DNA from: Inia geoffrensis | Lineage: Eukaryota; Chordata; Mammalia; Artiodactyla; Iniidae | Length of the DNA: 64,000 nucleotides | Reading direction: 5' to 3' | Assembly: GCA_036417435.1 (NCBI GenBank) | Contig: CM070909.1 | Coordinates: 14,168,597 to 14,232,596, forward strand | Shown here: in pieces, positions 22,440 through 35,586 of the stretch | Layout of the letters: each line of letters opens with the position of its first letter | How positions within the stretch are numbered: position 1 is the first letter of the stretch | Notes under the pieces: model-generated | The model's database searches: none | The model's input: the letters and a program-made list of their open reading frames with translations, nothing else | Told to the model about the DNA's origin: nothing | Position numbers and translations under genes: made by a program

Positions 22440-23215
22440 AGCTGTTGACTAAGCTCTAGGATTTTGAAAGCAGCAAGAGAAAAGTGACTCATCACATGAA
22501 ATGGAACCCCTATAAGACTATCAGTGGATTTCTCAGCCCAAATCTTGTAGGCAAGTAAACAGTGCAATGATACGTTCAAAGTACCTGAAAGAAAAAACCC
22601 TGACAACCAAGAATATTATACCTGGCAAAATTATCCTCTAAAAATGGAGGAGAGATAGAGTCTTTCCCAGATAAGCAAAAACTAAGATAGCTCATCACCA
22701 CTAGACCTGCCTTACAGAAATGCTTAAGGAGTTCTTCAAATTGAAATGAAAACATACTAAACAGCAATGCAAAAGCATATGAAAGCATAAATCTCATGGT
22801 AAAGGTAAATATATTAAAAAATGCAGAGTAAAGTAATATTGTAATGGAGGTACCTAAGTTATGTTTAAGCTTAATATAAAAGTTAAATGATAAAAATTTG
22901 TTATTGGGCACACAATATAGAAAGTGTGGGGACAGGAGAGTAAAAGTACAAAGTTCTTGTATGCAATTCAAGTTAAGGTGTTATCAACCTAAAATAGATG
23001 GCTACAACTACAAGATATTTTATGCATGCCTTGAGCTAGCCACAAAGAAAAACTATAGTAGATACAAAAAAGATAAAAAACTTGAAAGCAAATCATTACA
23101 AGAAAACCATCAAATAGCAAAAGAAGACAGAGAGAAAGTAGCCCTACAAATTTTCCCCAGAAGTAACTCTATTTACAGTTTAAAACTGACCAAATACAAT
23201 ATATGAAATGATAAA
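22440..23215 (+). mobile_element. L1M/HAL1-like ORF1 3' fragment
   Basis: It parallels the 1850-2300 part of the first L1M: 'ttttgaaagcagcaagagaa', 'ccactagacctgccttacag', 'taaatctcatggtaaaggta'. There is no intact frame. Confidence 0.7.
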
Positions 23216-23249
23216 TTCAATCAATCATGGTGGTCGGCCGCCAAACAGT

Positions 23250-23305
23250 TTTTTAAAAATTTTATTGGGGTATAGTTGATCTATGGTGCTGTGCTACAAA
23301 AAATG
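23250..23305 (-). repeat. Short L1 3'-end fragment
   Basis: 'ttttattggggtatagttga' is the antisense L1 tail. Confidence 0.65.
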
Positions 23306-24008
23306 TTTAATAAAAGCTGGCTGTTGCCACTCTTCAGGTTAATTTGAATGGCCCTCTAGTGACTTACCAGCTGATCACACCTCTACACTGGGAGTTGCAT
23401 CCCCCACTGCAGGGCCTACAAGGAGAATGGACTTCCTCAGATCATGACGTGAAAGAGATCTTGTGAGTGATCACGGAAAGGCTGCCTCCAGACCTCCTGG
23501 GACAGGACAGGAATTGCCTGGTGTAACACTCCCTTGACTTAGCCTTGCCGGTTCTACTGTTCATCCCAGGTGAAAGGAGAAATGCATTCTGGGTACTCAA
23601 TGAACCAGACATTAATAGAAGGGATTAGTAAAATTGAATGGGACAGTATTCATGATTCTCCTCATTTTATAGTAGACCAAAACCTGAAAAATAGGCTGGT
23701 TCTAGAAATCCACTCAGTGATTGAAAACAACCAGAAATTATGCTTCTTTTACCAGAAGCAGAGGAGCGAAACAGAGTGATAACCAGAAGTGGGGATAGGG
23801 TTATGAGAGGATTTTTAAGGGTGAAAGTTAGTTGAGTTATTTAAATGTTGATAAGGAGCTGGTGGAGAGGGAGAGGTGGCAAATGTGAGAGAGGAGGGGT
23901 AAATGATGATGGCTCCAAGAAAATGAGAGGCAATGGGATTCCAAACATGGCAGAAAGAACAACTCTTCCTTACAAAAGGAAGAACGTGTGTTGTAGGATG
24001 ATTGTGTA
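23306..24008. other. Nothing recognised
   Basis: There is no gene and no repeat I can name in this stretch. Confidence 0.4.
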
Positions 24009-24430
24009 TGTTCCTGAACAGAACTTGGATCCACCCGCCTAGATACGCAGCAAAGCCAACCTACTGGGTTGTGGTGAAGGAAAGCTCAGTGTTTACTGCA
24101 GGGCACCCAACAAGGAGAATGAGCAGCTAATACTCAAAGACCCAAACTCCCCGATGGTTTTCAGAGAAATGTATTTAAAGACAGTGTTGGGGCGAGGGTC
24201 GCAGGGTGTGTGATCAGCTCATGGACACTCTTCAGATTGGTAGACGGTAAGGTGACAGGGTGGTGTTTCAGTAATCTCGATCATCAATTTTCCAGCTCCA
24301 ACCAGTCTATGGTCTATGTGTTCAGGGTCAGCAGTCTCCACCTGGCTGGGGGTCTGGTTTCTGTAAGAAATAACTTAAGAATTGTGTCAGACACTGTTAT
24401 CTGTTTTTCTCAAGGAGAACTAGGACTTTA
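24009..24430 (+). mobile_element. Solitary LTR fragment (endogenous retrovirus)
   Basis: It begins TG and aligns through about 24430 with the LTR at 32119: 'caacctactgggttgt', 'gatcagctcatg' and other shared blocks. Only the upstream (U3-like) part is related; the 3' part differs. There is no internal viral sequence next to it. Confidence 0.6.
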
Positions 24431-24499
24431 TGACCCAATCCTTCAATTTTACTTATTGCTTAAGTTGTTATCACCTTCCTTGTTTGACTGCCTTTTCTT

Positions 24500-25149
24500 A
24501 GTTCCCGCTTTTGCCCCTCCTTAAATGATGAATTGCTTGAGTCCGTTTTCTGCAACAGGCCAGGGAAAATAAGGTTGTTTTTTTTCCTAAAGGTGGGAGT
24601 GGGGGAACATGGAAGGGTCTGCAATCACGAAGGCCCTGCCGGGATCTGCTCGGTTTCATATATACACGTACATTTCTAGACTTGTGGGCTGGAATATGAG
24701 ATCATTTATGTATGATTGTTTAAATTTATTTTCTGAAGGAGGTGAGTCATTGGCTGAGAATGAAAGGAGAGCTGGGATAGTCAGAGGCTTGAGAAGGGAG
24801 GGACTTGAAAAGTTACTGTGATGAGTGAGAGAAGGGACTGATAAAGAGATGCGTCCTAAGGTTGTTTGTCAGTGGTGAGGTTATAAGATGAGTGACTGAA
24901 AACTGGCCCTACTCAGCCCAGCTTTATGATTTTCTCTAGCAATGTTTGGCTGCCCAAGAGCAGGTACAGGAAAGTGAATGGTTGGGCTTATTCAGGTTTT
25001 TCCAGGTAGGTGCAATGAAAGAACAAATGGATAAAAAAACAACTGAACAAAGTCAAATGAGTGGAGAGATGGACTATAAAATCTAAACTGAATAACAATG
25101 ACGTGCATGCAGGAGGCGAGTGAGGGAAAGGCATAAAGAAGAAGCTTGA
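24500..25149. other. Nothing recognised
   Basis: This is unassigned intergenic sequence. A possible unrelated continuation of the LTR runs to about 24560. Confidence 0.4.
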
Positions 25150-25268
25150 GGGAATCCCCTGGTCGTCCAGTAGTTAGGACTTCATGCTTTCACTGCCCAG
25201 GCTGTGAGTTCAATCCCTGGTGGGAGAACTAAGACCCTGCATGTCGCACGGCACAGCCAAAAAAAAAA
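25150..25268 (+). mobile_element. Short (~120 bp) tRNA-derived SINE
   Basis: It contains 'ggtcgtccagtagttaggac' and 'gttcaatccctggtgg', then a poly-A. It is flanked by AAGAAGCTTGA and AAGAGGCTTGA. Confidence 0.8.
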
Positions 25269-25279
25269 GAAGAGGCTTG

Positions 25280-27060
25280 AAGGGATGACGGTACAGTAGG
25301 CAGGCAGAGTACAGGTGGAAAGGGGACAGCTGAAACAGACAGCTGGAAGGGTAGTGTTTGCATTAGAGGGTGGGTTTTCTGAATTAACTGATTTTAAAAA
25401 TTCAGGGTGGCTGAGGCGGGGGAAGGAAAATGTTTTTGAACAGAGGAGTTTCAGGAACTCAGAGTCCAGTCTGTTGGACAGGTCACCTCCTGGGTATGAA
25501 AATCAACCAGACTGATAGCAGGCCCTTGTTGGGGAGGAATAAACCAGGGAGAATATGCAGGACTTCAGTAACTGACAGTGGTTGATGAAATGGGATAGAA
25601 AGTATACTGGCTAGATGGTACATGCCTCAAGAGAACAGAGGTATTTTTTTTTTAATTTTTTAAATTATGAAGTAGATCATACATGTAAAGGCGTATCTAC
25701 AATGAATATATACAAATTAAAAGAATAAAAAAATGAACACTCATGTACATACATTACAGCCTAAGGTATAAAATGTTACTAGAGCCTTTGTACTCTGTGT
25801 GCCCCATCCCTAACACATCACCCCTGATTCTCCCAACCTAGCCACGAGGTGTACGGAACAGTCCACGAAGAGATACAGGATGTTGAGGCATGTGTTGAGC
25901 ATGGCGTAGCAATATGGGGATGAAAAAAGGTTAGAGAAGATATGACACCAAGTACCCACGTTTGGGGGGATGAGTGATGTGGAATAAGGTGGGTTCAATT
26001 CTAGTGTCTCCTGGAGGGAGGATGGTAGATGCTCAGACTTCATAGGATTCAGCTTTGATTCAGAAGGAAGGCACTGGGGTTATTTTCTGGGGGGGTACGT
26101 GGTGATGAGTGACTGAGAGTGGTCAGGAGTGGGTGCCCTTGGATACTTTTAGTGGACGTTAGAAGGATGGAACAGCAGGCTGCAGGGAGGCACACGGCCA
26201 TCACAACAGTGATTAACCTTTGCTACAGGTAACGATTTCATATGTTGCACATTTGGTGGCCACTGTGGACTCAAACTTGGCTGTCTGTTAATATGTTGCT
26301 ATTCCCACTTCCTGTGGTAGGAGAAAGAGTAGACTGTTTGTTTTTGTTTTTTGATTTGGTCTGCGAATTGCAAATACGAAAAAAAGCCACGTCAAGGGAT
26401 GGACGAAGCGGTAACTGTCAGGTGTTTTTAATTCAGATGTGAAGACAGAAGGCAGATGCAGTTCTGGGAACCCTTTGGTTATAGCATGGAACCAGGAAGA
26501 TTTTCAGAAGGGGAGGAACAAGTTGACAGTCCTTTCTGGACCCTTTAAGGCAAACATGATGTGTCTTCTTTATGTTGTAAAACTACCAGCATGTAGATCA
26601 TGATTAAAGAGAGGCAGGTTCTGCTGGGAAAGTTTCAAGGGTCAAAAACAAATAATGGAACACTGAGTTGGCAGATCTATGAGATATACTCTTCAGTAGA
26701 ACACAAAAGCCCTAAAGATATGAGAAAAAAAGGGAAATTACTCCTCATGGGAAGGGGCAGCTGGGCAGGTCACCTGCATGTGCCACTCTTTCGTTTCTGG
26801 CAAGACTTTGGGTCTCTTTTGTATGCTTCTCATTAAGATCCCCTGCTCACCTTCAGGCCTATCAGAATACTCGGCATCTCTACAGTCTATAGCAGTCCTA
26901 GGCTTCCTCTCTCCCTATCTCAGTGCAGATGCAAAAGTGAGTTTACAAACTAACGTAACTGATAGAACTAAAACGTGAAAGTATTTTTTTAAATAAGCAC
27001 AAAAGTAGAGATCCTGATTGGGATTTATTGAGGAAAAATGGCTACAGTAAAGTACTTCTC
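25280..27060. other. Nothing recognised
   Basis: There is no gene. A stretch near 25640-25800 looks like an old repeat but I cannot name it. Confidence 0.4.
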
Positions 27061-27064
27061 TTTT

Positions 27065-27390
27065 TCCAGTGTTATTGAGAAATAATTGACACACATCACT
27101 GTATAAGTTTAAGGCATACAGCATGATGGTTTGTTTTACATATATTGTGAAATGATTACCACATTAGGTTCAACTGATAACCATCTTGCCATATAAATAC
27201 AATAAAAAGAAAAGAAAGGAGGAAAGAGTAAAGGAAAAAAATTCTCCTTCTGATAAGAACTCGTAGAATTTATTCTCTTAACAACTTTCCTATATCATAT
27301 AGCAGTGTTAGCTGTAGTCATCATGCTGTACATTAGAGTATTTCTGAATGGATGATTTAATAGATGCACCAGATTAGCTGAAATACACCC
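27065..27390 (-). repeat. L1M 3' UTR, antisense
   Basis: 'tattgagaaataattgacac' with 'tttaaggcatacagcatgat' is the antisense form of the L1M 3' UTR. Confidence 0.7.
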
Positions 27391-27745
27391 TGAATGCCTG
27401 CAGCCAGTGGACGTGGATACTTCTGCTCCTTCCAATTAAGTCGTCTGCTTACCAAGGGTCCCTTGCGCTTGCGCCCAAATTTGTCAAACATATTTATTAA
27501 ATTATGTCCCTAATTAAATGTTATGTAATCTGATAAAATACATACAAAGACTGCTGGAAATCTTAAACAAAGCAAATTACTAAGAAAACTGCTGTGGCGA
27601 GACTGCTATAAAACACCAGGGAATAACAAAGAAACCTAAAAGAAATTCTGTCCTTAGAGAACTTGTCAATTACCTTAAAACATCAAACACCAGAAGTAGT
27701 ACAAGATGCACTAGGGATGTGGTTTACTTAAGAAAGCTGATACAG

Positions 27746-27983
27746 GGGGGAGGGACAAATTGGGAATTTGGGATTAACAGATACACACTACTATATATAA
27801 AATAGATAAACAACAAGGACCTACTGTATAGCACAGGGAACTATATTCAGTATCTTGTAATAACCTATAATGGAAAAGAATCTGAAAAAGACACAACTGA
27901 ATCACTTTGTGTCACAACTGAATCACTTTGCTGTATACCTGAAACATTGTAAATCAACTATACTTCAATAAAAAAAGAAAGAA
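27746..27983 (+). mobile_element. 5'-truncated L1 with 15-bp target duplication
   Basis: This is only the last 240 bp of an L1. AGAAAGCTGATACAG flanks it at 27731-27745 and 27984-27998, without mismatch. An internal duplication of 'cacaactgaatcactttg' lies near 27890-27930. Confidence 0.92.
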
Positions 27984-28539
27984 AGAAAGCTGATACAGAG
28001 CTCCAACCTGGCTACTCATGCTTAAAGAATAGTACTTGGCCTGACATCGACCAGTGGGTGAATAAACAAACATGAATATGTTTTGAGATAAAATAAAACT
28101 TTTAAGGTATAAATATATAATTTTTCGTGATTCCTAGTTTAACTGTTTTTTTTCCTGTGAAGGAAACCCTTACTGGTCCTATTCACATAGGATAACATAG
28201 TGCCAGATGGGTTCAGGTAACTAAAAGGCTATACGGTTTTGCTGAGCACTAGAATGGATTTGGTTACGCAAACCTTCTGAGTTAGGCACAGAGAAATATA
28301 AATTGCTTTACATAATAAAATGAGGAAAATGTGAAGTTCCCAGGGCCAATCCAGGAACAAGGGAATGAGGAGGAGAGATGGAAAGAGATAAAGGGAAAGA
28401 GATGGGAGCTACATAGTAATAAATGGCCTGTGGGAAAGGCCTAGTGGGATGTGGGCTGAAGACATTTAAGAACAAGGATGTATAAAATAAATAAGAGGTT
28501 GCTCGTCTTTTCCTTGAGGAAAAGATGCCTTACTTCATC

Positions 28540-28645
28540 CATATAACAGATATTTATTGAGCACCCTCTAACCGTTCTCAGCATTGGGGTTACACAAATG
28601 AACACATTTCTGCCTTCATGATAATTGTATTCTAGAGGGAATTTA
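28540..28645 (-). repeat. L2 3' end
   Basis: 'agatatttattgagcaccct' with 'gccttcatgataattgtatt' is the antisense L2 end. Confidence 0.6.
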
Positions 28646-29074
28646 AAACTGATAAAACTGGGTAATGGTTCCCAAACCATCAGTCAAGTCTGTGCCAGAT
28701 ACAACTTGCCTAACTTTTGGGAACTATGGAAAGGTGCTCATATCTGTGTCTGGATTCATGGGGTAAGAGCAGGAGTAGGATGGCTATAGGTGATTCTCAG
28801 AAGCAGGAGTGTAAAGTCAGAGATGATCACGGTGGTTTAAGACTTCAGGGTTTGATGGAATATTGGGAAGTGTTTTTGAACATTCTACAAGGATGAGATG
28901 AGGGTCAAAGTCATGTTATCTAGATCACAAGGCCGGGTGACCCCACTGACACCCAAATCACTATTGTACACTAGGGCTGCATATCTAAACCTAGCACCAG
29001 TGCCTGGGCGCTTCAGGCTGACAGGCTTGTTTCTTTTCCTTGCTATGCCTGTTTCCTCTTGTCTTCCCCTCTCC

Positions 29075-29262
29075 CCTTCTCAGCTCGGTGCTCTGTGATG
29101 ACCTAGAGGAGTGGGATGGGGGTGGGGTGGGAGGGAGGCTCAAGAGGGAGGGGATATATGTATACCCATAGCTGATTCACTTTGTTGTACAGCAGAAACT
29201 AACACAACATTGTAAAGCAATTATACTCCAATAAAACAAACAAACAAACAACAAAAGAAACT
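29075..29262 (+). mobile_element. 5'-truncated L1 3' end
   Basis: It contains 'agctcggtgctctgtgatg' and ends 'aacattgtaaagcaattata', AATAAAA and an (AAAC) tail. Confidence 0.88.
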
Positions 29263-31596
29263 CTATTTAAACCCTGAGCAATGTCTTCCTCTCCCTCCTT
29301 CCCCAGCCCATTTTGTATAGTCTTCTCACATGCTCAGGAAAGGCTGGAGGAGGTCATTGTTATATACTTGCAGGGGCAGCTGGAATTCTGTTCAATTTCC
29401 TAGTGACTCTTGGATTACCTCCTCTGTCCAGGTGGCTAGTTTTACGTACTTAGGGAAATATGTGCTGGAGACAGTAGTAATGCATCTCAGCTGCAATAAA
29501 GTTCTCCATGCTCTGGAAACAGCTTTGTTTGTTTTCTCTTACCTCCAACACACGGAAGGAAACAGGCCGTAGGCTGTCAAGAGTGGTTGGTTGGGTTGAT
29601 ACGTCCATCCTGAAAAAGGAACTCTGTATTCTCCTGCAGAGAAGCTGGACATTACTCTTCCCCAGCACGCCAGGCAGCTGAAGGATTACTTCCTCCTAGT
29701 TATACGGGTTAAAATAATAGCTCGGGAAAGAGGGACAAAAAGTGATCAGTCCCCTGAAGTGTAAACTCCTTACGAGCAGAGTAATTACCAGTTTTGTTTA
29801 TTGATGCTTCTCTACAAAGTTGGAAATGTAAGGCAAGCATTTAAAGAACAGAATTGTATATCCTGAGGTAAAGAAGAGTATCTTTGAGTTTCAGGAGGCA
29901 GTTCGATATTCTTAAACAAAAAACCAAGACCCACAAACCTTGAAAGTGGATTTGAATCATGTTTCAGCTGTTTGTTAAGCATATGAACTCCAGCAGATTA
30001 CCTACATTTGCTGGTCTTTAGTGTTCTTATTTGTAAGATAAGTTTAATTTCTATTCTAGCCAGTAAGCCTGAGCTGTGACCCTTGTTGGAGTTTGGATGT
30101 GGGTAGGTGTGCCTGATGATTGATGGGATTTGGCCAAACAACATTCACTCACCTGGGGTTGAAGAGTCACACCATAGGTGATTCATTCCCAGGGAAACAG
30201 CCAAACGATAGCTGCCATATTATTCAAGCCTGTCTCCAATCCAGTCCATACATGCAGACCTTAGTTCAAAAGAGAAAAAGACCTGGAATAAAAAACTGGA
30301 AGAACAACCTGATAAAGAATTCAGTAGAGTATTAAGTCATACATATAATTGCCTAGGGCCACTCTAACAGACTCTATCACACAAAGAAGAGGGATGTCGT
30401 ACTTCACTTGATCAAAAACTGGCAGCCTGCCCTGGCACTTTGAGAGTCCTCCATGGTGGTTGTCGGGATTGCTGGAGCTGTGGTAGCACCCAGTGGGGGA
30501 CTTCAATGTGTGAGCAAATTGCACTCACCAGGTGGCAGAATCCACTGGAGACCCTCATGCTCAGTGCGCCCACAGCAGTTCCCGGAACAAACAGACTTAT
30601 TGGACAATATTCAAGACATGCCTAGCAACTTCTAGATATATTCACTGGAGAACCAGCAAGTGAAAATTAAGTTACTACTGTTGCATGAACTTCGCAGATT
30701 CTAGCACAAGGAAGTCTGGTTTAATTAAAGCAGAAAATGGTATTATAAAGTTCCTGGCACGTAGATAGTTATTGCTATTCCTTGATGCCCTTCCCTAAAC
30801 GGCAGAATCAATTGCTCCTTCCTTTGCGCTACTTTTGTGTATAGTAGGTATATCTTCTCTAACTTTAATTGAACATTTATTTGAAATTAATTGAATTGAA
30901 AAAGCAAAGTATATGACAACTTCACTTTATTAGAAGAGAATAGTAATGGAAAGAAATTTCAGTTGTATTCAAGAAATAATTATGTGGCTAGATGTGACTA
31001 GAAAATTGTCCCTAAAACAAATATTTGGAATCTACCACAGGAACAAAAATTTAAACTACATTTATTTAGATATATTTCTTTATATTTAACAGTGGATCAG
31101 CAGGATATATTTGAAAGAAAGAAGTTCTGAAATGTAGAGTGGTAGATATTCCTTTTCACCTTATGTATGAGATTAGGAAAAATGAATTTGTCGAATGCTT
31201 AAAACTTGGCAAAATTATTTGAAGAAGGAACAAATGCCTGATGAAATAGGATTAGATGGAAAGGAATAAGAAGATCAGGGGAGAAAAGTCTTATTAATGC
31301 TTCAAGATTGCAGAAACTGGTCGGCCAAAGACACATCATATCAAATGTATTAGGTGCGACCACACTTAATATATTTGATATGTATCATTTTTCTGTAAAA
31401 AAATTTTCTGTAAAAAATTGAAAGGAGTTTTATAGTTTTGCTATCAGTTTTGATTTTGTAGTTATCTTTTTTGAATTTGGAGCCAAGACTTCTTTCTTTT
31501 AGGTCTCAAACACCTTTATAGGCTTTTAAAACGCTCAGAGTACTAGACAGTGACAGACTGTCCCTGATAGGTAAGGATGTAAAACAGACTGTGAGA
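29263..31596. other. Mostly unrecognised intergenic sequence
   Basis: A MIR-like trace lies at about 29925-30055 ('gtggatttgaatcatgtttc', 'tcttatttgtaagataag'). The rest has no gene or repeat I can name. Confidence 0.45.
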
Positions 31597-31786
31597 GGGC
31601 TTCCCTGGTGGCGCAGTGGTTGAGAGTCCACCTGCCAATGCAGGGGACACGGGTTCATACCCTGGTGTGGGAAGATCCCACATGCCATGGAGCGGCTGGG
31701 CCTGTGAGCCATGGCCGCTAAGCCTGCGCGTCCGGAGCCTGTGCTCCGTAACGGTAGAGGCCACAACAGTGAGAGGGCCGCATACC

Positions 31787-31825
<39 letters not shown>
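31597..31825 (+). mobile_element. Short-form CHR SINE with long poly-A
   Basis: This is the GC-rich short form with a tail of about 36 A. The flanks AGACTGTGAGA (31586-31596) and AGACCGTGAGA (31826-31836) are a 10/11 target duplication. Confidence 0.92.
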
Positions 31826-31828
<3 letters not shown>

Positions 31829-32118
31829 CCGTGAGAAAGAAACCAAGCCCATTTATAGCTGATACCCACAGCATCCCTGTGAAATAAAAGAGACTATTTA
31901 ACTTAAGGTGTTTATCAGAGAAATGGAGGCCAAGAATCTACAAAACAAAGTACAAAGCTGTAAATCTGTCGGGAAAGAATATACAATTATATTGAGGATG
32001 TGAATGTAGAGGCTAGTGAGAATTCTTGACATAAATTTAGAAAGTTGCAAGGGTAGTTTGAAACACACACACGTGAAATCAGCAGGAACGATGACAATGA
32101 TACTGGAAGTTTGGATTT

Positions 32119-32856
32119 TGCTACCGAACCAAACTTGGGTCTGCTTGCCTGTACATAAAGTCAACCTACTGGGTTGTGATGAAGGAAAGTGCACTGTGTA
32201 TTGTAAGGCGCCAGACAAGGAGTCTGGGGCAGCTAATGCTCTAAAAATGCAAACTCCCCGGTGGGTTTCAGGGAGGCATTTTTAAAGACCAGGTGAGGGA
32301 GGGAGTCACAGGGTTGTGATCAGCTCATGCAATTCTCTGACTGGTTGACAGCGTGAGGTAACAGGGCAGGGTCACAGGCTTAACATTATCAATCCTCAGG
32401 CTCCAGTAAGTCTGGGTGCTCATGGTCATCAAGTAGTTAACTTCCTCCATTTGGTGGGAATTTTAGCATCTGTAAAACAACTCAGCAAATGTGCATCAGA
32501 TAACTGTTACCTAGGTACTTCAGAGAGGAGCTAAAGCAGAGAACCTGAGGGGAGGGGTCTGTCTCAGGAAGGCCCTTCGCATGCACCACCCCCCCTCCAA
32601 CTCAACACTACAAAGGGGTGGGCTGCCACCTGAGCCAACCCTCCAGCCCGACCCCTGGACACACCTCTGCCCTCACCCCATATAAGGAACAAGCTCGCCC
32701 CATCCCCTCAGGGAAGCAAGCTAGCAAGCGACTGTTACTTGTTGTCGCTCCCCCCTGCTGCAGCAGGAGCCCCAGTAAAGCCCTGCCTGAACTTCTTGTC
32801 TGGCCTGTGATCAATTTCTATTGATTAAGGAAGGCCAAGAGCCCTGGCTGGTAACA
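32119..32856 (+). mobile_element. Solitary LTR of an endogenous retrovirus
   Basis: It runs from TG to CA, about 740 bp. A TATA box (CATATAAGG near 32680) and a poly-A signal variant (AGTAAA near 32775) are spaced as in a U3-R-U5 layout. No gag, pol or env sequence follows. The family name is not assigned. Confidence 0.65.
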
Positions 32857-33395
32857 TTTGGGTCCAAGGCCGCTTGGGTGGTAAGTAGCAGAGCCAGAAT
32901 TTGGATCGGTTTTGCCACATTCCAGAAGCCTAGGCTTCTCCACTCTGAGCTTATTAATTGAGACTGGGGGCTGGGGGCTGGTGAGGAGGGCAGGTGGTGA
33001 AACATCTGGAGGGCAACGAATTAGACGGACTTAAATAACAAAGAAGTAGTTTATGGAAGCAGAGTGAGGAAATTTTGGAGGGAAATAAAATTTGACACAT
33101 AAAGGTGTAAAAGAGTATAAAAGGATAATAGACATAGGAAAGCGAAACAGGTGAAGGGAAAATGGCAAAACCTTGAAAGTGTTTAATTTATAAGGGTATG
33201 ATTTTGTGCCACACAAGGCATTTTGTTTAGTTAGCTTTTATGAAAAAAATTATAAAAATGAACTGTCCCAGTACTTGCTGTTGGAGGCAGGGGAGAGAAA
33301 TAATTTTCCCTCTACTATTCTGAGTTCTTAGCTGAAACCCTTGTAATAAAGGACAGATTAACAAGAGAAAAACAAACAGAAGGTTATTAATATGT
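32857..33395. other. Nothing recognised
   Basis: This is unassigned intergenic sequence. Confidence 0.4.
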
Positions 33396-33399
33396 ATAC

Positions 33400-34060
33400 A
33401 TGAGGGAGATAAGAGGTACAAATTTCCAGTTGCAAAATACATGATTCACAGACATGGTATGTACTGTGTGGGGAATATAGCCAATAACTATGTAATATCT
33501 TTGTATGGTGACAGATCATAGCTAGATTTATCATGGTGATCACTTTGAAATGTACAGAAATATTGAATCACTATGTTCTGTAATCACTATGTTGTGTAAC
33601 TGAATCACTATGTAGTGTTGGAGGTTAATTATATTTCAAAAACAAACAACAAACTCATAGGAAAAGAGATCAGATTTGTGGTTACTGGAGGGTGGGGGTG
33701 TGTGTGGGAGGATTAGATGAGAGCAGTCAAAAGGTACAAATCTCCAGTTATAAGATAAATAAGTCCCAGGGATGTAATGTACACCATACACATAATTAAC
33801 ACTGCTATATGTTATACATGCAAGTTGTTAAGAGAACAAATCCTAAGAGTTCTCATCACAGGAGAAATATTTTTTTCCATTTCTTTAACATTGTATCTAT
33901 ATGAGATGATGGATGTTCACTAAACCTATTGTGATAATAATTTCATGATCTATGTAAGTCGTCATTAAGCTGTATAACTTAAACTTATACAGTGCCGTAT
34001 GTCAATTATATTTCAAAAAAACTGTAAGAAAAAATACAATAAAACCTGTTGGAATAGTTA
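33400..34060 (+). mobile_element. Two L1M 3' UTR copies in tandem
   Basis: The motif 'aggtacaaat(t/c)tccagtt' occurs twice (near 33413 and 33732), each followed by a diverged L1M tail ending in 'gtcaattatatttcaaaaa' or similar. A triple 'aatcactatgt' lies at 33560-33615. Confidence 0.7.
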
Positions 34061-34649
34061 AAAACAAGTAAATAAATAAATAATAAAGTATCTTTCCAAA
34101 TCTTCCCTCCCCCAAATACAAAACAAAACATGTATACTTTATGTATAGGGGGTAGATTCCCAGGGAAAAATGAGTAACTTATAAAATGGCTTAGAATTCA
34201 GGCTTAAATACCATCTTAATAGGGAAAGGGGAGGAGGGAGGTAGACCTCTTGGGGAGAGTAAATGATTTTTAGGAAAGGTGAACGGACCTTTAGACGAAT
34301 AGATGGGAAGTATGTTAGTTTGTGACACAGTCTGTCTGGCTGCGGTGTCCACTTTTATCCTCCTCTCCTGTGACAAGAGTCAACTCAATCTTCCCTGGTT
34401 GATGAAACTCCCAGGGAGGGGATTTATGACAACTGAACTCCTTTTGAGGATCTGTCTTTAGGCAGATAAAAGGAGTTCAGAGCAAGCCCCTGCTTGTATT
34501 TGCTGTTTTTCAAGTGACTACAGCTCAAAATAATCAATATACCAAAGGGGCATTTTTTGGGGGGGTTGCATAGTCTGTTATCTTTCAGTGTCTACACTTT
34601 CATCCTAAGAAATCTTATCCATGGCTTTATATGATCTCTAGAAGGTGAC
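34061..34649. other. Nothing recognised
   Basis: There is a short (AATA) run at about 34070-34086 and no other feature. Confidence 0.4.
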
Positions 34650-35180
34650 TGAACTTATTAAGTTTACATCTTGAACCCTGAACTCTTCCTCAACTAACTC
34701 CAGATTCAAATATCTGTCTTGATATTTCTACTGGGATGTGGAATAGAAGCCTCAAACATGGCACGTCTAGAACAGAACTCTAGATTGCATCACCCTGTAT
34801 CATGTTTCTCTTCCAGTCTTCACCATCCCAGGAAATGGAATCCTCATCTACCCTATTCAATCAAAATCCTAATAGCCATCCTTGATTTTTCTTTGCTTCA
34901 TCTTCCACATCCAATAGGGTATGCAAATCCTATCAGCTCTGCTGCCACAATACTTCCCAAAAAGGTTCACTCCTTCCCTCTCCATTATTACCACCCTAGT
35001 CCAAACCATCATCTCTTGTCTGAGATACTGTCAGAGCCTCCTAACTTGTCTCCCTACTTCGGCTTCTGTCCTCTTAAAATCCATTTCCTACACAACAGCC
35101 AACAGATTATTTTTAAAATGACTAAATCATATTACGTATTACTGCTGCCTAAAACTCTCAGTGGCTTGCTGTTATATTTA
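34650..35180 (+). repeat. L2 (LINE-2)
   Basis: It shows 'tctgctgccacaatacttcc', 'ccaaaccatcatctcttgtc', 'cagagcctcctaacttgtct', in L2 order. The open frame here is incidental. Confidence 0.65.
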
Positions 35181-35184
35181 TTAT

Positions 35185-35440
35185 AATAATAATGACCACG
35201 TATACTATTTACCAAGAGCCAAACATAATCTAAGTGATTTATATAAATTAACTTAATCATCACAAAAATCTATGATATCAGTTTCATTATTATTCTTGTT
35301 TTTCAGATGGGGAAACTTAGGCAAGACTGATTAAGTAATTTGTCTGAGGTCATACACATGCTGAGTGTTGGTTCTGGGATTCAAACCTAAGCAATCTAGC
35401 TCTAGAGTCTGTGTTCTTAAGCAGTATATTGTACTGTCTC
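35185..35440 (+). repeat. MIR element
   Basis: It shows 'ttttcagatggggaaactta', 'ggcaagactgattaagtaat' and 'gggattcaaacctaagcaat'. Confidence 0.75.
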
Positions 35441-35586
35441 TCAACAGAACCTGAATTCATAAATTTACAACTCCAGTTCTTAAACTTTTGGATCTCAGGA
35501 CCCCTTCTTAAAAATTACTGAGGACTCTAAGAGCTTTTGTTTATGGGGTTTTAACTACTGATACTTATTATACTGAAAATAAAAGA

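Noticed and set aside
24009..32856. A full endogenous provirus between the two LTRs
   Set aside because: The DNA between is L1, L2, MIR and SINE with no trace of retroviral genes, and the LTRs differ in their 3' halves.
34719..35186. 155-residue frame
   Set aside because: It is L2 (LINE-2) sequence read in a chance frame; the repeat motifs run through it.
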